Shown in pieces: positions 17,468 through 26,175 of a stretch of 64,000 nt of DNA (its first letter is position 1; every line of letters begins with the position of its first letter). The stretch covers positions 4,402,001-4,466,000 of the forward strand of contig NZ_CP107985.1 of assembly GCF_036108815.1 (NCBI RefSeq). Direction: 5' to 3'. This DNA is from Streptomyces sp. NBC_00353 (GTDB taxonomy: Bacteria; Actinomycetota; Actinomycetes; Streptomycetales; Streptomycetaceae). A model generated the notes under the pieces. It was not told the origin of the DNA, did no database searches, and saw nothing but the letters and a program-made list of their open reading frames with translations. The translations under genes and the position numbers were made by a program.

Positions 17468-17758
17468 TGCAGTCCTCCAAATTGTGTCAGCTCACTCACT
17501 CGGGCTGCTCGGTTCACACACCACCGGCATCCCATGTCCACTTGCTGCAACGCGCGAGGGTTCCAAGCGATTCCGTGCCCGTCCGACCGGCCCCGGGGTC
17601 GTCGGTCCGCCGCGAGGAGCGCACCGCCGTGTTGCCCTCAGCACCAGCGGTACCTGGACAAGAGGCTCGGCGGGACGGGCGTGAGCTGCCCCATGGGCGT
17701 GGCGAAGAGCGGCTGACACTTCCCACCCGACGGGACGGGCAGAGCCCCTGCCACGGCG
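17468..17758. other. Gene-free gap between msrA and the SARP gene
   Basis: About 290 bp. It holds the msrA promoter region and the 3' side of the SARP gene. Open frames exist on both strands but none has a ribosome binding site or recognisable protein. No strong hairpin was found. Confidence 0.4.
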
Positions 17759-19105
17759 CTACGCGCCGACGGCCTGCTGACGTCTGCTGCCGCAGGTGGC
17801 CAGGCTGCACCACCGTCGCCGACCGCCCTGGTCGAGGAACAGCCAGCCGCAGTCCTCGCTGGGGCAGGTGCGGATCGTGAGGCGTCGCGGATCAGCGAGC
17901 AGTTCCGCGGCGCTGCGGGCCGTGGCGAGGACGGGCAGCCGCAAGCCGGCGGCGGGGGACAGGCGCCAATGTGCCAGGCCGTCCTCGCCCCGCGTGAACA
18001 CGGATGTCCTGGCGGCGTCCTGCGCGAGGCCTGCCACCGCCTTGAAGGCGCGGGCGTCCTCCGGATCGGTCAGGCAGGCGTACAGGTTCGTACGGAACCC
18101 GCGGGCCTCGTCCAGGGCGGCGGTGGCCTCGTCGGGGTGCTGTTGCGCCTGCTTGAGCAGTCGGGCGACGAGATGGTCCTCCGCCAGGTCCATGTGACCG
18201 GCCCACACGGCGAGTGTGGAGTAACTGCGCAGCCAGTCCGAGCCGGGCAGACCGGGGCCGCCCCAGCCTGCGTAGGTGTTGCAGAATTCCAGCGCCGGAT
18301 GCCCGCTCGTGCTCCACGGCAGCCACTCCTCGCCGACCCGCACCGCGTACAGGGGCGCGGCCGGCCGGTCCAGCCGGGGGTCACCCTGCAGGATCCGGTC
18401 GTGCAGCGTCATCAGCTCGGTGCCCGGCTCGATGCCCAGCTCGGTCACCAGCACCTGACGCGTATGCCGGTAGAGCTGGAGGGCATCGGCCTGGCGGCCG
18501 CTGCGGTACAGGGCGGTCATCTGGGCGACGACGAGCCGTTCACGCCCCGGAAGTTCCTGGGCCAGTGGCGTCAGATCCGCCACGACCCGTTCGTGCAGCC
18601 CCATGGTGAGCTGGGCCTCGGCCCGCTGCTCCAGAGCGGACAGGCGCAGCTCACCCAGCCGGCCGCCGAGCCGGTCGCGCAGCTCGTCGTCGACCACGTC
18701 GGCGAGCAGCGGGCCACGCCAGAGCCCCAGCGCCTGGTCGTAGCGGCGCACCCGCTCCCCGGGATCGCCGGTGACGGCGGCCTGCCGGACGAGGGTGAGG
18801 AACTCCTGCGCGTCGATCACATGGGCGCCGGGATCCACGGTGTAGCCGTCGTGCCGGGTCTCGACGTACAGCCCATGCGGTGTGAGGCGGGCTCGCAGCC
18901 TGCCGATGTAGGTGTGGACGGTGCCGCGGGCCGAGGGGGGCGCAGCGCCGTTCCACAGCAGATCGATGAGGCGTGCGGTCGTCACGACCTGGCCCGCCTG
19001 CAGCAGGAGGATCGACAGCAGGCACCGCTCCTGGCGGCGGCTGCCCACCAGGACGGGCCGGCCCTCATGGCGGGCCTCGAACGGACCGAGCAGTTGGAAC
19101 TCCAT
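17759..19105 (-). CDS. SARP-type activator fused to a C-terminal CGNR zinc-finger region
   Basis: 448 residues. Residues 1-92 form an OmpR-type winged helix (MEFQLLGPFEARHEGRPVLV, RGTVHTYIGRLRARL). Residues 93-245 are the bacterial transcriptional activation domain typical of SARPs (YRSGRQADALQLYRHTRQVL, ELGIEPGTEL). After about 25 linker residues, the rest resembles ABATE/CGNR regulators: a stress-response-like helical part (about 270-395), then the zinc finger CPSEDCGWLFLD with RRRWCS and CGSR, so four cysteines are present but the eponymous CGNR reads CGSR. SARPs activate antibiotic or developmental genes; CGNR proteins are a separate regulator class, so one chain appears to carry two DNA-binding modules. 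It is divergent from a secreted-protein gene that is a plausible target. Confidence 0.88.
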   Translation of the reverse strand: MEFQLLGPFEARHEGRPVLVGSRRQERCLLSILLLQAGQVVTTARLIDLLWNGAAPPSARGTVHTYIGRLRARLTPHGLYVETRHDGYTVDPGAHVIDAQEFLTLVRQAAVTGDPGERVRRYDQALGLWRGPLLADVVDDELRDRLGGRLGELRLSALEQRAEAQLTMGLHERVVADLTPLAQELPGRERLVVAQMTALYRSGRQADALQLYRHTRQVLVTELGIEPGTELMTLHDRILQGDPRLDRPAAPLYAVRVGEEWLPWSTSGHPALEFCNTYAGWGGPGLPGSDWLRSYSTLAVWAGHMDLAEDHLVARLLKQAQQHPDEATAALDEARGFRTNLYACLTDPEDARAFKAVAGLAQDAARTSVFTRGEDGLAHWRLSPAAGLRLPVLATARSAAELLADPRRLTIRTCPSEDCGWLFLDQGGRRRWCSLATCGSRRQQAVGA

Positions 19106-19229
19106 GGCGGGCGTGAGCCTAGCCGGGAGCGCTCCCCGGCTGCAGTGGAGGTGGTGAGAATCTGGTCAGCGGCCGGGGTGAGGCTGAGGACCGGATCGTT
19201 TTCGAGCCTCACTTCAGCAGGGAGAAACC

Positions 19230-19757
19230 ATGCGACGAACCGTCGTTGCTCTGTCGGCACTTGCCACTGTGCTCCTCGGCGCGGTGCCCGCCGCGTCCGC
19301 CGACAGCGACACCGGTGCCGGTGTGGGCAAGGGCTGGGAACCGACACCGTCGAAGCCGTGGGACGTTCCCGCCGGGCTCCGGTGCGACTTCCCCGTTCAC
19401 GGTGAACCCGTCGTCGATGAGGTCGTACGGCATGTGCTCGACACCAATCCCGACGGCTCCGCGAAGCGGGTCACCTACAAGGGCGACCTGGTCGTACGGG
19501 TCACGAACACCGACACCGGCGCCTTCTACGACGCGGACGTCAGCGGCCGGGCCATTGTCGAATACCGCACCGACGGTTCCCAGTTCTGGTCCGTGCGCGG
19601 CCCCGTGCTGGTGGGATTCGGGGAGAACGCGGGCACCCTGCCGCGCGGCCTCTACACCATCGACGGTGCGTACACCATGAACATCAGCGCCACCGGCTAC
19701 AAGACCGTGGCCATGGCGCACGGCACGAGTGACGACCTCTGCGCCCGCATCGGCTGA
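19230..19757 (+). CDS. Secreted protein of unknown function
   Basis: 175 residues from ATG 19230 with ribosome binding site AGGGAGA. The signal peptide MRRTVVALSALATVLLGAVP ends in AASA-D, a likely type I cleavage near residue 24. The mature domain is beta-rich with two cysteines (RCDFPV and DLCARIG) likely disulfide-bonded. The pattern YKGDLVVRVTNTDTG and VLVGFGENAG resembles small secreted actinobacterial proteins of unknown function. It is divergent from the SARP-CGNR regulator across about 125 bp. Confidence 0.8.
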   Translation: MRRTVVALSALATVLLGAVPAASADSDTGAGVGKGWEPTPSKPWDVPAGLRCDFPVHGEPVVDEVVRHVLDTNPDGSAKRVTYKGDLVVRVTNTDTGAFYDADVSGRAIVEYRTDGSQFWSVRGPVLVGFGENAGTLPRGLYTIDGAYTMNISATGYKTVAMAHGTSDDLCARIG

Positions 19758-19880
19758 ACTCGCCCCCGGTTGCCCGGCGGACCGGTGCGCGCTCGGTCCG
19801 CCGTTCCCGCCGCGACGGCCGGGCGACCTCGGCGAAGGCGGGCCGGTACGCTCGCAGACGTGGACGCCGAGGGGGCACCG

Positions 19881-20333
19881 ATGCGCGAGTACCGCACGGA
19901 CGACAGGGGGATCCCTGCTCTGACCGGGCGCCCCTGGTGGGCGGCCAACGAAGTCCTTGCGTTCGTAATGGAGTTGGCGGCGCTGGCCTGTCTGTCCTGG
20001 TGGGGCTTCCACGCCGGTGGCGACAGTCCGACCCTGAAACTGCTGCTGGCCTTCGCAATCCCCGCGCTCGCCGTCGCCCTGTGGGGGCTCTTCGCCGCGC
20101 CACGCGCCCGGATCCGGCTGCCGCTGGCGGGCGTCCTCGCGGTCAAAGCCGTGGTGCTGGGCGGCGGCGCCTTCGGGCTTTATCGGGTCGGCCACCCGGC
20201 GGCCGCGGTGGCGCTCGCCGTCGTGATGGTCGCGAACACCGGCCTGGCGGAAACCTTTCGGCACAAGCCGGCGCCCGGGAAGCCGCACCACCCCCGGCCT
20301 CGGGCGGATGAAGCGGCAGAACACGACGGATGA
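19881..20333 (+). CDS. YrdB/DUF2568-type small membrane protein
   Basis: 150 residues from ATG 19881. Four transmembrane helices are packed into about 110 residues, including ANEVLAFVMELAALACLSWW, LLLAFAIPALAVALWGLF and AVALAVVMVANTGLA, followed by a His/Pro-rich cytosolic tail. The opening (NEVLAFVMELAAL.. then W) and the APRARIRLP loop match the YrdB/DUF2568 family of unknown function. It follows the secreted-protein gene by about 120 bp in the same direction. Confidence 0.75.
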   Translation: MREYRTDDRGIPALTGRPWWAANEVLAFVMELAALACLSWWGFHAGGDSPTLKLLLAFAIPALAVALWGLFAAPRARIRLPLAGVLAVKAVVLGGGAFGLYRVGHPAAAVALAVVMVANTGLAETFRHKPAPGKPHHPRPRADEAAEHDG

Positions 20334-20400
20334 GCGAGTAGGTGTCACGTTCGCGCGGGGGGCCGAGCTGCGGACCGTACGGGCTCCGGGCCGGCCGTCG

Positions 20401-20757
20401 TCAGCCGATGACCGGCGGGGCCGCCGCCCGCATCGCGGCCGCGGTCGCCGACGCGTCGTACTCCGGTCCGACACCCTCGACGAGCACCACGTCGCCCGCC
20501 ATGTTCCGCGTCCGCAGCGGCAGCAGCTCCTGGTAGGCGGCCGACTCGTACCAGCCGCGGGCGGCCGCCAGGTCGGGGAAGCCGATGATGACGAGCGCGC
20601 CCGGCCAGTCGCCCTCGACGACCTCGACCTGGGTGCCATGGACGAGGAACCGGCCGCCGAACGGGTCCATGGTCGACTGGATGCGTTCGATGTACGTGAG
20701 AACCTCCTCGCCGGGGTGGGCGGCGGGGTGCAGGTGGCCTATGGCGTACGCGGTCAT
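20401..20757 (-). CDS. DUF1330 family protein
   Basis: 118 residues forming a single ferredoxin-like, dimeric alpha/beta-barrel-type domain. Diagnostic blocks are YIERIQSTMDPFGGRFLVHG, VIIGFPDLAAARGWYES and YQELLPLR. The family is common and uncharacterised; several members are guessed to be small-molecule monooxygenase-like or binding proteins, without evidence here. Convergent with the YrdB-type gene. Confidence 0.85.
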   Translation of the reverse strand: MTAYAIGHLHPAAHPGEEVLTYIERIQSTMDPFGGRFLVHGTQVEVVEGDWPGALVIIGFPDLAAARGWYESAAYQELLPLRTRNMAGDVVLVEGVGPEYDASATAAAMRAAAPPVIG

Positions 20758-20860
20758 GGTGTCGCCCTCCGGATCTGCGTGCTGCGGTGGTTCCGTCAGC
20801 CGGTGTGCACCATGCTGCCCGCGGGCGTAGGGACCGTCGATTACCTGAGAGGTAGGGGGC

Positions 20861-21373
20861 TCAGTCGTTGATGCCCAGGTCCTCCCGCATCAGTTTCCGC
20901 ATGGTGTCGAGGTGCGGGTCCGCCGCCTTGAGTTTCTCCAGGACCCTTTCGACGCTCTCGCCGTCGCGGGCCAGGCCGCGGTCCAGGCGTTTGATGGCCG
21001 CGTCACTGGTCGCGAGTACCCGGTTGAGGTCGCGGGACGCCTGCAGGATCCGCTCGGGGACGATCATCTGCGCCTCGGCGTAGCGGTCGCGGTGGTCGAG
21101 GCGGGCCTCTTCGAGCTGGGCGCGTTCCTGCTCGGTGTAGACGCGGTCCCTGATCCGGTGGAGGGCGTCCTTGAGGAGGGTGTGGAACTGCCGGGAGGCC
21201 CGGTTCATGGCCGTGTACTGGGCGCGTCGCTCCTCGAACCTCCGCCGCTTGTCGGCAAGTTCGGCCTCGTCGGCGCGCTGCCGCGCGGTCAGCCGCTGGG
21301 CGAGCATCGGGGCGAACAGGGTGCCCAGCACGCCGACGACTGCGGTGATCATGGCGGTGATGGCAGCGGTCAT
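20861..21373 (-). CDS. Membrane-anchored coiled-coil protein of unknown function
   Basis: 170 residues. One N-terminal transmembrane helix (MTAAITAMITAVVGVLGTLF) is followed by a long, highly charged alpha-helical region (residues about 28-165) rich in Arg, Glu and Ala, consistent with a coiled coil. It resembles hypothetical actinobacterial proteins with the same helix-plus-coil shape. No catalytic motif. It lies between the DUF1330 gene and the ABC operon, all on the minus strand, but gaps of about 100 bp leave operon membership open. Confidence 0.7.
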   Translation of the reverse strand: MTAAITAMITAVVGVLGTLFAPMLAQRLTARQRADEAELADKRRRFEERRAQYTAMNRASRQFHTLLKDALHRIRDRVYTEQERAQLEEARLDHRDRYAEAQMIVPERILQASRDLNRVLATSDAAIKRLDRGLARDGESVERVLEKLKAADPHLDTMRKLMREDLGIND

Positions 21374-21476
21374 GGGTGTGAGATTAGTGCGATGAACGAA
21401 CGGGGGCGCGGGGCGGCGGCGACGGAGTCGATTCCGTGGCCGCCGCCCCGCGCCGGGGAGGCCGATGGGGCCTACG

Positions 21477-22160
<684 letters not shown>

Positions 22161-22205
22161 GGGTCAACTCCTGCTGGAACAGAGGGGGTGGGACGCCCGG
22201 ACGGG

Positions 22206-23663
22206 CTATTCGACGCGGCGCAGCGCATCCGCGGGACGCAGCCGGGAGGCCCGCCAGCCGCCGAAGGCACCCGCGATCAGCCCGCCCGCCACGGCCAGCG
22301 CGACGGCGATCAGGATGATGGAGAGGGAGACCGGTGCGGTCAGCGCGATGTCGAGGGACTTGGCCGCGGCCTGCCGGCCGGGTCCTGCCATGCCGCCGCC
22401 GAGCATGCCGCCACCACCACCGCCGCCCGAGCCTCCGAGCTGCGCGGTGAGCGTGGGGCTGATCGCGGTCACGACGTACGCACCGGCGAGACCGACCGCG
22501 ATGCCGAGGACACCGCCCATCAGACCGTTGACGAGAGCCTCGCCGACGACCTGGCGGGTGACCCGGCCGCTCTTCCAGCCGAGCGCCTTCAGCGTGCCGA
22601 ACTCCCGCACCCGACGGCTGACCGCGGAGGAGGTGAGCAGCCCGGCCACCAGGAAGGCGGCGATGAGGACGGCGATCGACAGCCACTTGCCGACGCTGGA
22701 GGCCAGGTCGGACGCGGTGGAAAGGGAGCCGGAGACCGTGTCGGCGAGGTCCGCGGAGGTGGTGACCGTCGTGCCCGAGATGTTCTTCTGGATGGCGGAC
22801 TTGACGTGGTCGATCTGCTGCGAGTCCGCGGCCTTGACGTAGACCGTGGTGACCTTGTTCTTGGAGTCGGCGAGGGTCTGCGCCTGCTTCAGCGGTATGT
22901 AGAGGTTGGCCGCCGCGTCGCCGCTGTCCGCCGTCGAGACGCCGACGATCTTGTACTTGGTCCCGGAGACGGTCACGGTCTTGCCGACCGCGAGCTTCTT
23001 CTCCTTGGCGTATGCGGCGTCGACGACCGCGACCTTCGCGTCGGTCTCGGTGGCCTTGAACGCACGGCCCTTGGTGATCTTCGACGAGGTCAGCGGACCG
23101 AGGTCCTGCTTGGTGACATCGGTGCCGTACACGGTGTACGAGTTGACGTCGAACGAGGCGCCACCGCCCCTGACTTCACCCTGCGGCTGCGTGCTGCCGC
23201 CCCGGCCGCCGGGGCCGGCCGTGCCACCGGTCCCGTTCTGCTTGAACTCGCCGCGCTTGAACTGGCCGTCCACCTTCAGGACGGTCAGGCTGAGTCCGCC
23301 GACGGCGTCCGCGACGCCGTCCTGCGTGCCGACCTTGTCGACGGTGGTGGCGGACAGCGTCTGGAAGCCCTGGACCATGACCCGGTCCGAGCTCTGCTTC
23401 GCGTCGTCGTCGTTGTCCTTGGCGTCGAACTCGAACCGGGGCCGCTGGGTGCCGGAGCCCGATGCGGCGGCGGACTTGGTCACCGTCATGTCCGTGCCGA
23501 GGCCGTACAGCGATTCCAGGACCTTGTCCTGGGCCTTGCTCATGCCGGAGGAGACCGAACTGACGATGATGACCAGCGCAATACCGAGGGCGAGCCCCGA
23601 GGCGACGACCAGCGCCGCCTTTCTGCGGCGGCGCAGCTCGCGCCGGAGATAGGTGAAGAACAT
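22206..23663 (-). CDS. FtsX-like/MacB-type ABC permease
   Basis: 485 residues. One N-terminal transmembrane helix (AALVVASGLALGIALVIIV) is followed by a roughly 250-residue extracellular MacB-like domain with Gly-rich linkers (GTGGTAGPGGRGGS). Three C-terminal helices carry the FtsX domain (EFGTLKALGWKSGRVTRQVV, then the final ALAVAGGLIAGAFGGWRASR). A Gly-rich loop (GGSGGGGGGGMLGG) sits between the last two helices. It works with the ATPase just downstream. Substrate unknown; no response regulator or kinase gene is adjacent. Confidence 0.9.
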   Translation of the reverse strand: MFFTYLRRELRRRRKAALVVASGLALGIALVIIVSSVSSGMSKAQDKVLESLYGLGTDMTVTKSAAASGSGTQRPRFEFDAKDNDDDAKQSSDRVMVQGFQTLSATTVDKVGTQDGVADAVGGLSLTVLKVDGQFKRGEFKQNGTGGTAGPGGRGGSTQPQGEVRGGGASFDVNSYTVYGTDVTKQDLGPLTSSKITKGRAFKATETDAKVAVVDAAYAKEKKLAVGKTVTVSGTKYKIVGVSTADSGDAAANLYIPLKQAQTLADSKNKVTTVYVKAADSQQIDHVKSAIQKNISGTTVTTSADLADTVSGSLSTASDLASSVGKWLSIAVLIAAFLVAGLLTSSAVSRRVREFGTLKALGWKSGRVTRQVVGEALVNGLMGGVLGIAVGLAGAYVVTAISPTLTAQLGGSGGGGGGGMLGGGMAGPGRQAAAKSLDIALTAPVSLSIILIAVALAVAGGLIAGAFGGWRASRLRPADALRRVE

Positions 23664-23738
23664 GGCGCGAGGCTATGAACCGGTCGTGATGGCGAGTTAA
23701 GGCCCGCATGAGATCCCGATGAGAACGGCTACGAACGC

Positions 23739-23782
23739 CACAGGGCGGTGGCACCGGGGGATCCGGGTGCCGCCGCCCTGTG
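23739..23782. terminator. Hairpin terminator after the lipoprotein L,D-transpeptidase gene
   Basis: 17-bp stem, 23739-23755 with 23766-23782, containing one G-U pair, and a 10-nt loop. It lies between the Ldt stop (23834) and the upstream end of the FtsX permease gene. Confidence 0.75.
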
Positions 23783-23833
23783 TACGTACGGGACTTCGGG
23801 GTGATGAAGTTGCTGCGTGAACTTCCCGCGGGG

Positions 23834-25084
23834 TCAGGCCGCGGAGTCCGCCTGCCATTCGGCCCAGCTCATGTTCCAGCCGTTGAGGCCGTTGTCGGGC
23901 GTGATGGTCTTGTCGGGGGAGTTCTTGACGATGACCACGTCGCCGACCATGGAGTTGTTGTAGAACCAGGCGGCGGGCTGCTTGTCGTCGCCCGCACCCT
24001 TCACATCGGCGAGGCCGACACAGCCGTGGCTGGTGTTGGCGCTGCCGAAGACCGACGGCGCACCCCAGTAGTTGCCGTGGATGAAGGTGCCCGACTGGGA
24101 CAGCCGCATGGCGTGCGGCACGTCCTTGATGTCGTACTCACCCTTGCCGTCGTCGTCGGTGAAGCCGACCGTCGCACCGTTCATCCGGGTCTCCTTGAAC
24201 TTCTCGGAGATGACCATCTGACCGTTGTACGTCGGGTTGTCGGGGGAACCGGCAGAGATCGGGATCGTCTTGATCGTCTTGCCGTCCTGGGTGACGGTCA
24301 TGGTGTGCGTCGACGCGTCGACCGTCGAGACCTGGTTGCGGCCGACCTTGAAGGTGACCGTCTTCTGCTGCACGCCGTAAACGCCGTCCGCGCCCTCGAC
24401 GCCGTCGAGCGCCAGCTTCAGCGTGACGGTGGAGCCGCCCGTCCAGTACTGCTCGGGTCGCAGGTCGAGACGCTGCGAGTTGAACCAGTGACCGACGACC
24501 TGCTGGCCGCTGCTGGACGTCACGGTGATTCCGGCCTGGACGGCCTTCCGGTCCGTGATCGGCTTGTTGAAGTTGATCGAGACCGGCATGCCGACACCGA
24601 CCGTGGAGCCGTCCTCGGGGGTGAAGTTCCCGATGAAGCTGTTGGCGGGCGACACGGTGGTGAACGACGCGTTCTCGTGCGCCTCGCGGCCCTTGGTGTC
24701 CTCGGCCGTCGCGTTGATCTTGTACGTGGTCGAGCGCTCGAGCTGCGCGTTCGGCTGCCAGCTGGTGCCGTCGGCGGCCAGGGTGCCGGGGACGCTCGCG
24801 CCGGCCGACGTGATCATGGTGACCTGGGTCAGCTTGCCCTTGGTGACGGTGACCTTCGCGGCGTTGTTGATGCTGGCGTTGGTCGCGCCGTTCTTCGGCG
24901 AGATCGCTATCTGGGCCTGGGACGCGTCCTCGGCCGCTGCCTTGTCGACTGCCGCCGCCTGAGACTTCTTCGAGCTCTCGTCGCTGCCCGAGCCCGTACC
25001 TTCGCTGCAGGCAGTGAGCACGAGTACGCCGCCGAGCAGGGCGGACGCGGCCATCAGGCCCTTGCGCCGCTTGCTGTCCGTCAT
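23834..25084 (-). CDS. Lipoprotein L,D-transpeptidase (YkuD)
   Basis: 416 residues from ATG 25084, with GGAG upstream; ATG at 25099 or 25117 are alternatives. A lipoprotein signal peptide ends in the lipobox LTAC, then a Ser/Lys-rich linker. Two Ig-like domains occupy about residues 55-255 (ISPKNGATNASINNAAKVTV and FTPEDGSTVGVGMPVSINFN). The YkuD domain is C-terminal, with catalytic SHGCVGL (Cys nucleophile) and the upstream HGNYW. It forms 3-3 crosslinks in peptidoglycan on the outer face of the membrane. The architecture matches mycobacterial Ldt2-like enzymes. Confidence 0.92.
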   Translation of the reverse strand: MTDSKRRKGLMAASALLGGVLVLTACSEGTGSGSDESSKKSQAAAVDKAAAEDASQAQIAISPKNGATNASINNAAKVTVTKGKLTQVTMITSAGASVPGTLAADGTSWQPNAQLERSTTYKINATAEDTKGREAHENASFTTVSPANSFIGNFTPEDGSTVGVGMPVSINFNKPITDRKAVQAGITVTSSSGQQVVGHWFNSQRLDLRPEQYWTGGSTVTLKLALDGVEGADGVYGVQQKTVTFKVGRNQVSTVDASTHTMTVTQDGKTIKTIPISAGSPDNPTYNGQMVISEKFKETRMNGATVGFTDDDGKGEYDIKDVPHAMRLSQSGTFIHGNYWGAPSVFGSANTSHGCVGLADVKGAGDDKQPAAWFYNNSMVGDVVIVKNSPDKTITPDNGLNGWNMSWAEWQADSAA

Positions 25085-25127
25085 CACACGCTTCTCCATC
25101 GTTGCCGAATCCCCCATAACCCCGAGC

Positions 25128-25193
25128 GGAACCGTCGTGAGACGGATTCCCGTCGATGCCGGAACCGTCGCGAGACGGATCCCCATCAATGTT
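25128..25193. repeat. Two tandem 33-bp imperfect repeats, each with a small hairpin
   Basis: Units at 25128-25160 and 25161-25193 start GGAACCGTCG and match at 27 of 33 positions. Each contains CCGTC-GYGA-GACGG, a 5-bp stem with a tetraloop. They lie 44-109 bp upstream of the L,D-transpeptidase start, in its promoter or leader region. Confidence 0.7.
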
Positions 25194-25297
25194 CCAAGAA
25201 CACCTGGCGAGGGCCCTCCGTTCCACATCCGCCTCAGATGTGGGGAACACCACTCATCGACGCAGCCGTGGCACCTGTGGTTCCTGGGACCGGCACA

Positions 25298-25336
25298 CAC
25301 CGGCCCCGGGCCGCCGGAAACGGGCCGGGGCCGGTG
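25298..25336. terminator. Hairpin after the acidic-protein gene
   Basis: 12-bp stem CACCGGCCCCGG (25298-25309) with 25325-25336 and a 15-nt loop, just downstream of the minus-strand gene ending at 25350. Confidence 0.65.
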
Positions 25337-25349
25337 CCTTCCTCACCCG

Positions 25350-25709
25350 CTACGGCGCAACGTCGTCGTCCCCCTCGTCGCCCTCACCCTCGTCGTCGAG
25401 GTCCCAGTCGCCCGGGTCCTCGGGGTCGTAGTCGACGATCTCGCTGCTCCAGGACGCCTGGGCCAGCTCGACCCCCGGCACCTCGCCGACGAGATCGAAC
25501 GGGTCCACGAGGGAGGCGAGGGCCTCCGCCCCGTCTTCCCGTACCGCGGACTCGGCCAGCATGCGTTCCTCGGCGGACTCGCCGTCCGGCTCGCCGTACT
25601 CGGCCGCGATGCTCTCCAGCGCGGTGCCGCTGAGGGCCTCCGCGTCGGTGATCTCCAGCACCATGTCGACGCGAAGGCGAACAAACCGTGATGTCTCAGA
25701 AGTGCTCAT
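25350..25709 (-). CDS. Small acidic protein of unknown function
   Basis: 119 residues from ATG 25709. The first 45 residues (SRFVRLRVDMVLEITDAEAL) look like a small folded domain, and the C-terminal quarter is extremely acidic (DYDPEDPGDWDLDDEGEGDE). No transmembrane helix, signal peptide or enzymatic motif. Codon use is normal for the window. It lies between the L,D-transpeptidase and the LAETG gene, divergent from the latter. Function unknown. Confidence 0.7.
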   Translation of the reverse strand: MSTSETSRFVRLRVDMVLEITDAEALSGTALESIAAEYGEPDGESAEERMLAESAVREDGAEALASLVDPFDLVGEVPGVELAQASWSSEIVDYDPEDPGDWDLDDEGEGDEGDDDVAP

Positions 25710-25818
25710 ACGCCGGAGCGTAGAGCTACCTGCAGTCACGACTTTCCTGCGACCCGCTGCTTTCATTAGCATCGGCGCACACGGCTAACTCATGGCTGTC
25801 ACAAGGGGGATCGAATCC

Positions 25819-26118
25819 GTGGCCATAGCTCGTCGCCCACTCCTGACCGCCACCGCCGCGGGCACACTGCTGTGCGCCCTCTGGTTCGTCCCCTCGGCGA
25901 ACGCGACGGACGACGCGACCGGCGGCGCGCCGAGCAGACCTGCCGGCGCGAGTACCGAGGACGAGGCGGCCGGGCCGGCACTGGCCGAAACCGGCACCGG
26001 GGTCGACTCCACTGCGTATCTGATCGGTGGCACCGCGTTCCTGGGAATCGGCGCGGGCTTCGTCACGTATTCCACACGCCGCACCACCGCGTTGTCCTCG
26101 ATCGCCGGACGGGCCTGA
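25819..26118 (+). CDS. Small LAETG sortase-substrate-like surface protein
   Basis: 99 residues from GTG 25819, chosen because AGGGGGA lies 8 bp upstream; ATG 25792 is a weaker alternative. The signal peptide is MAIARRPLLTATAAGTLLCA with cleavage near NA-TDDA. A short Ala/Gly/Pro-rich mature region leads to LAETG at residues 55-59. A hydrophobic segment (AYLIGGTAFLGIGAGFVTY) and a basic tail (STRRTT) follow, the layout of a cell-wall sorting signal. LAxTG is the motif preferred by actinobacterial class E sortases. The mature protein would be only about 30 residues, so it may act as a small surface peptide. Confidence 0.78.
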   Translation: MAIARRPLLTATAAGTLLCALWFVPSANATDDATGGAPSRPAGASTEDEAAGPALAETGTGVDSTAYLIGGTAFLGIGAGFVTYSTRRTTALSSIAGRA

Positions 26119-26139
26119 AATTCCGGCCCGTCCGGCGAT
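26101..26139. terminator. Bidirectional terminator between the LAETG gene and hutH
   Basis: Perfect 15-bp stem ATCGCCGGACGGGCC (26101-26115) with 26125-26139 and a 9-nt loop that includes the stop codon of the LAETG gene. Convergent hutH begins its stop region at 26176. Confidence 0.85.
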
Positions 26140-26175
26140 GGGGGACGAAGCGCGCAGCAGGCCGCGCCACCCCTC

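Noticed and set aside
17466..17716. Possible small genes in the msrA-SARP gap
   Set aside because: Several overlapping frames, none with a ribosome binding site, domain or consistent codon bias.
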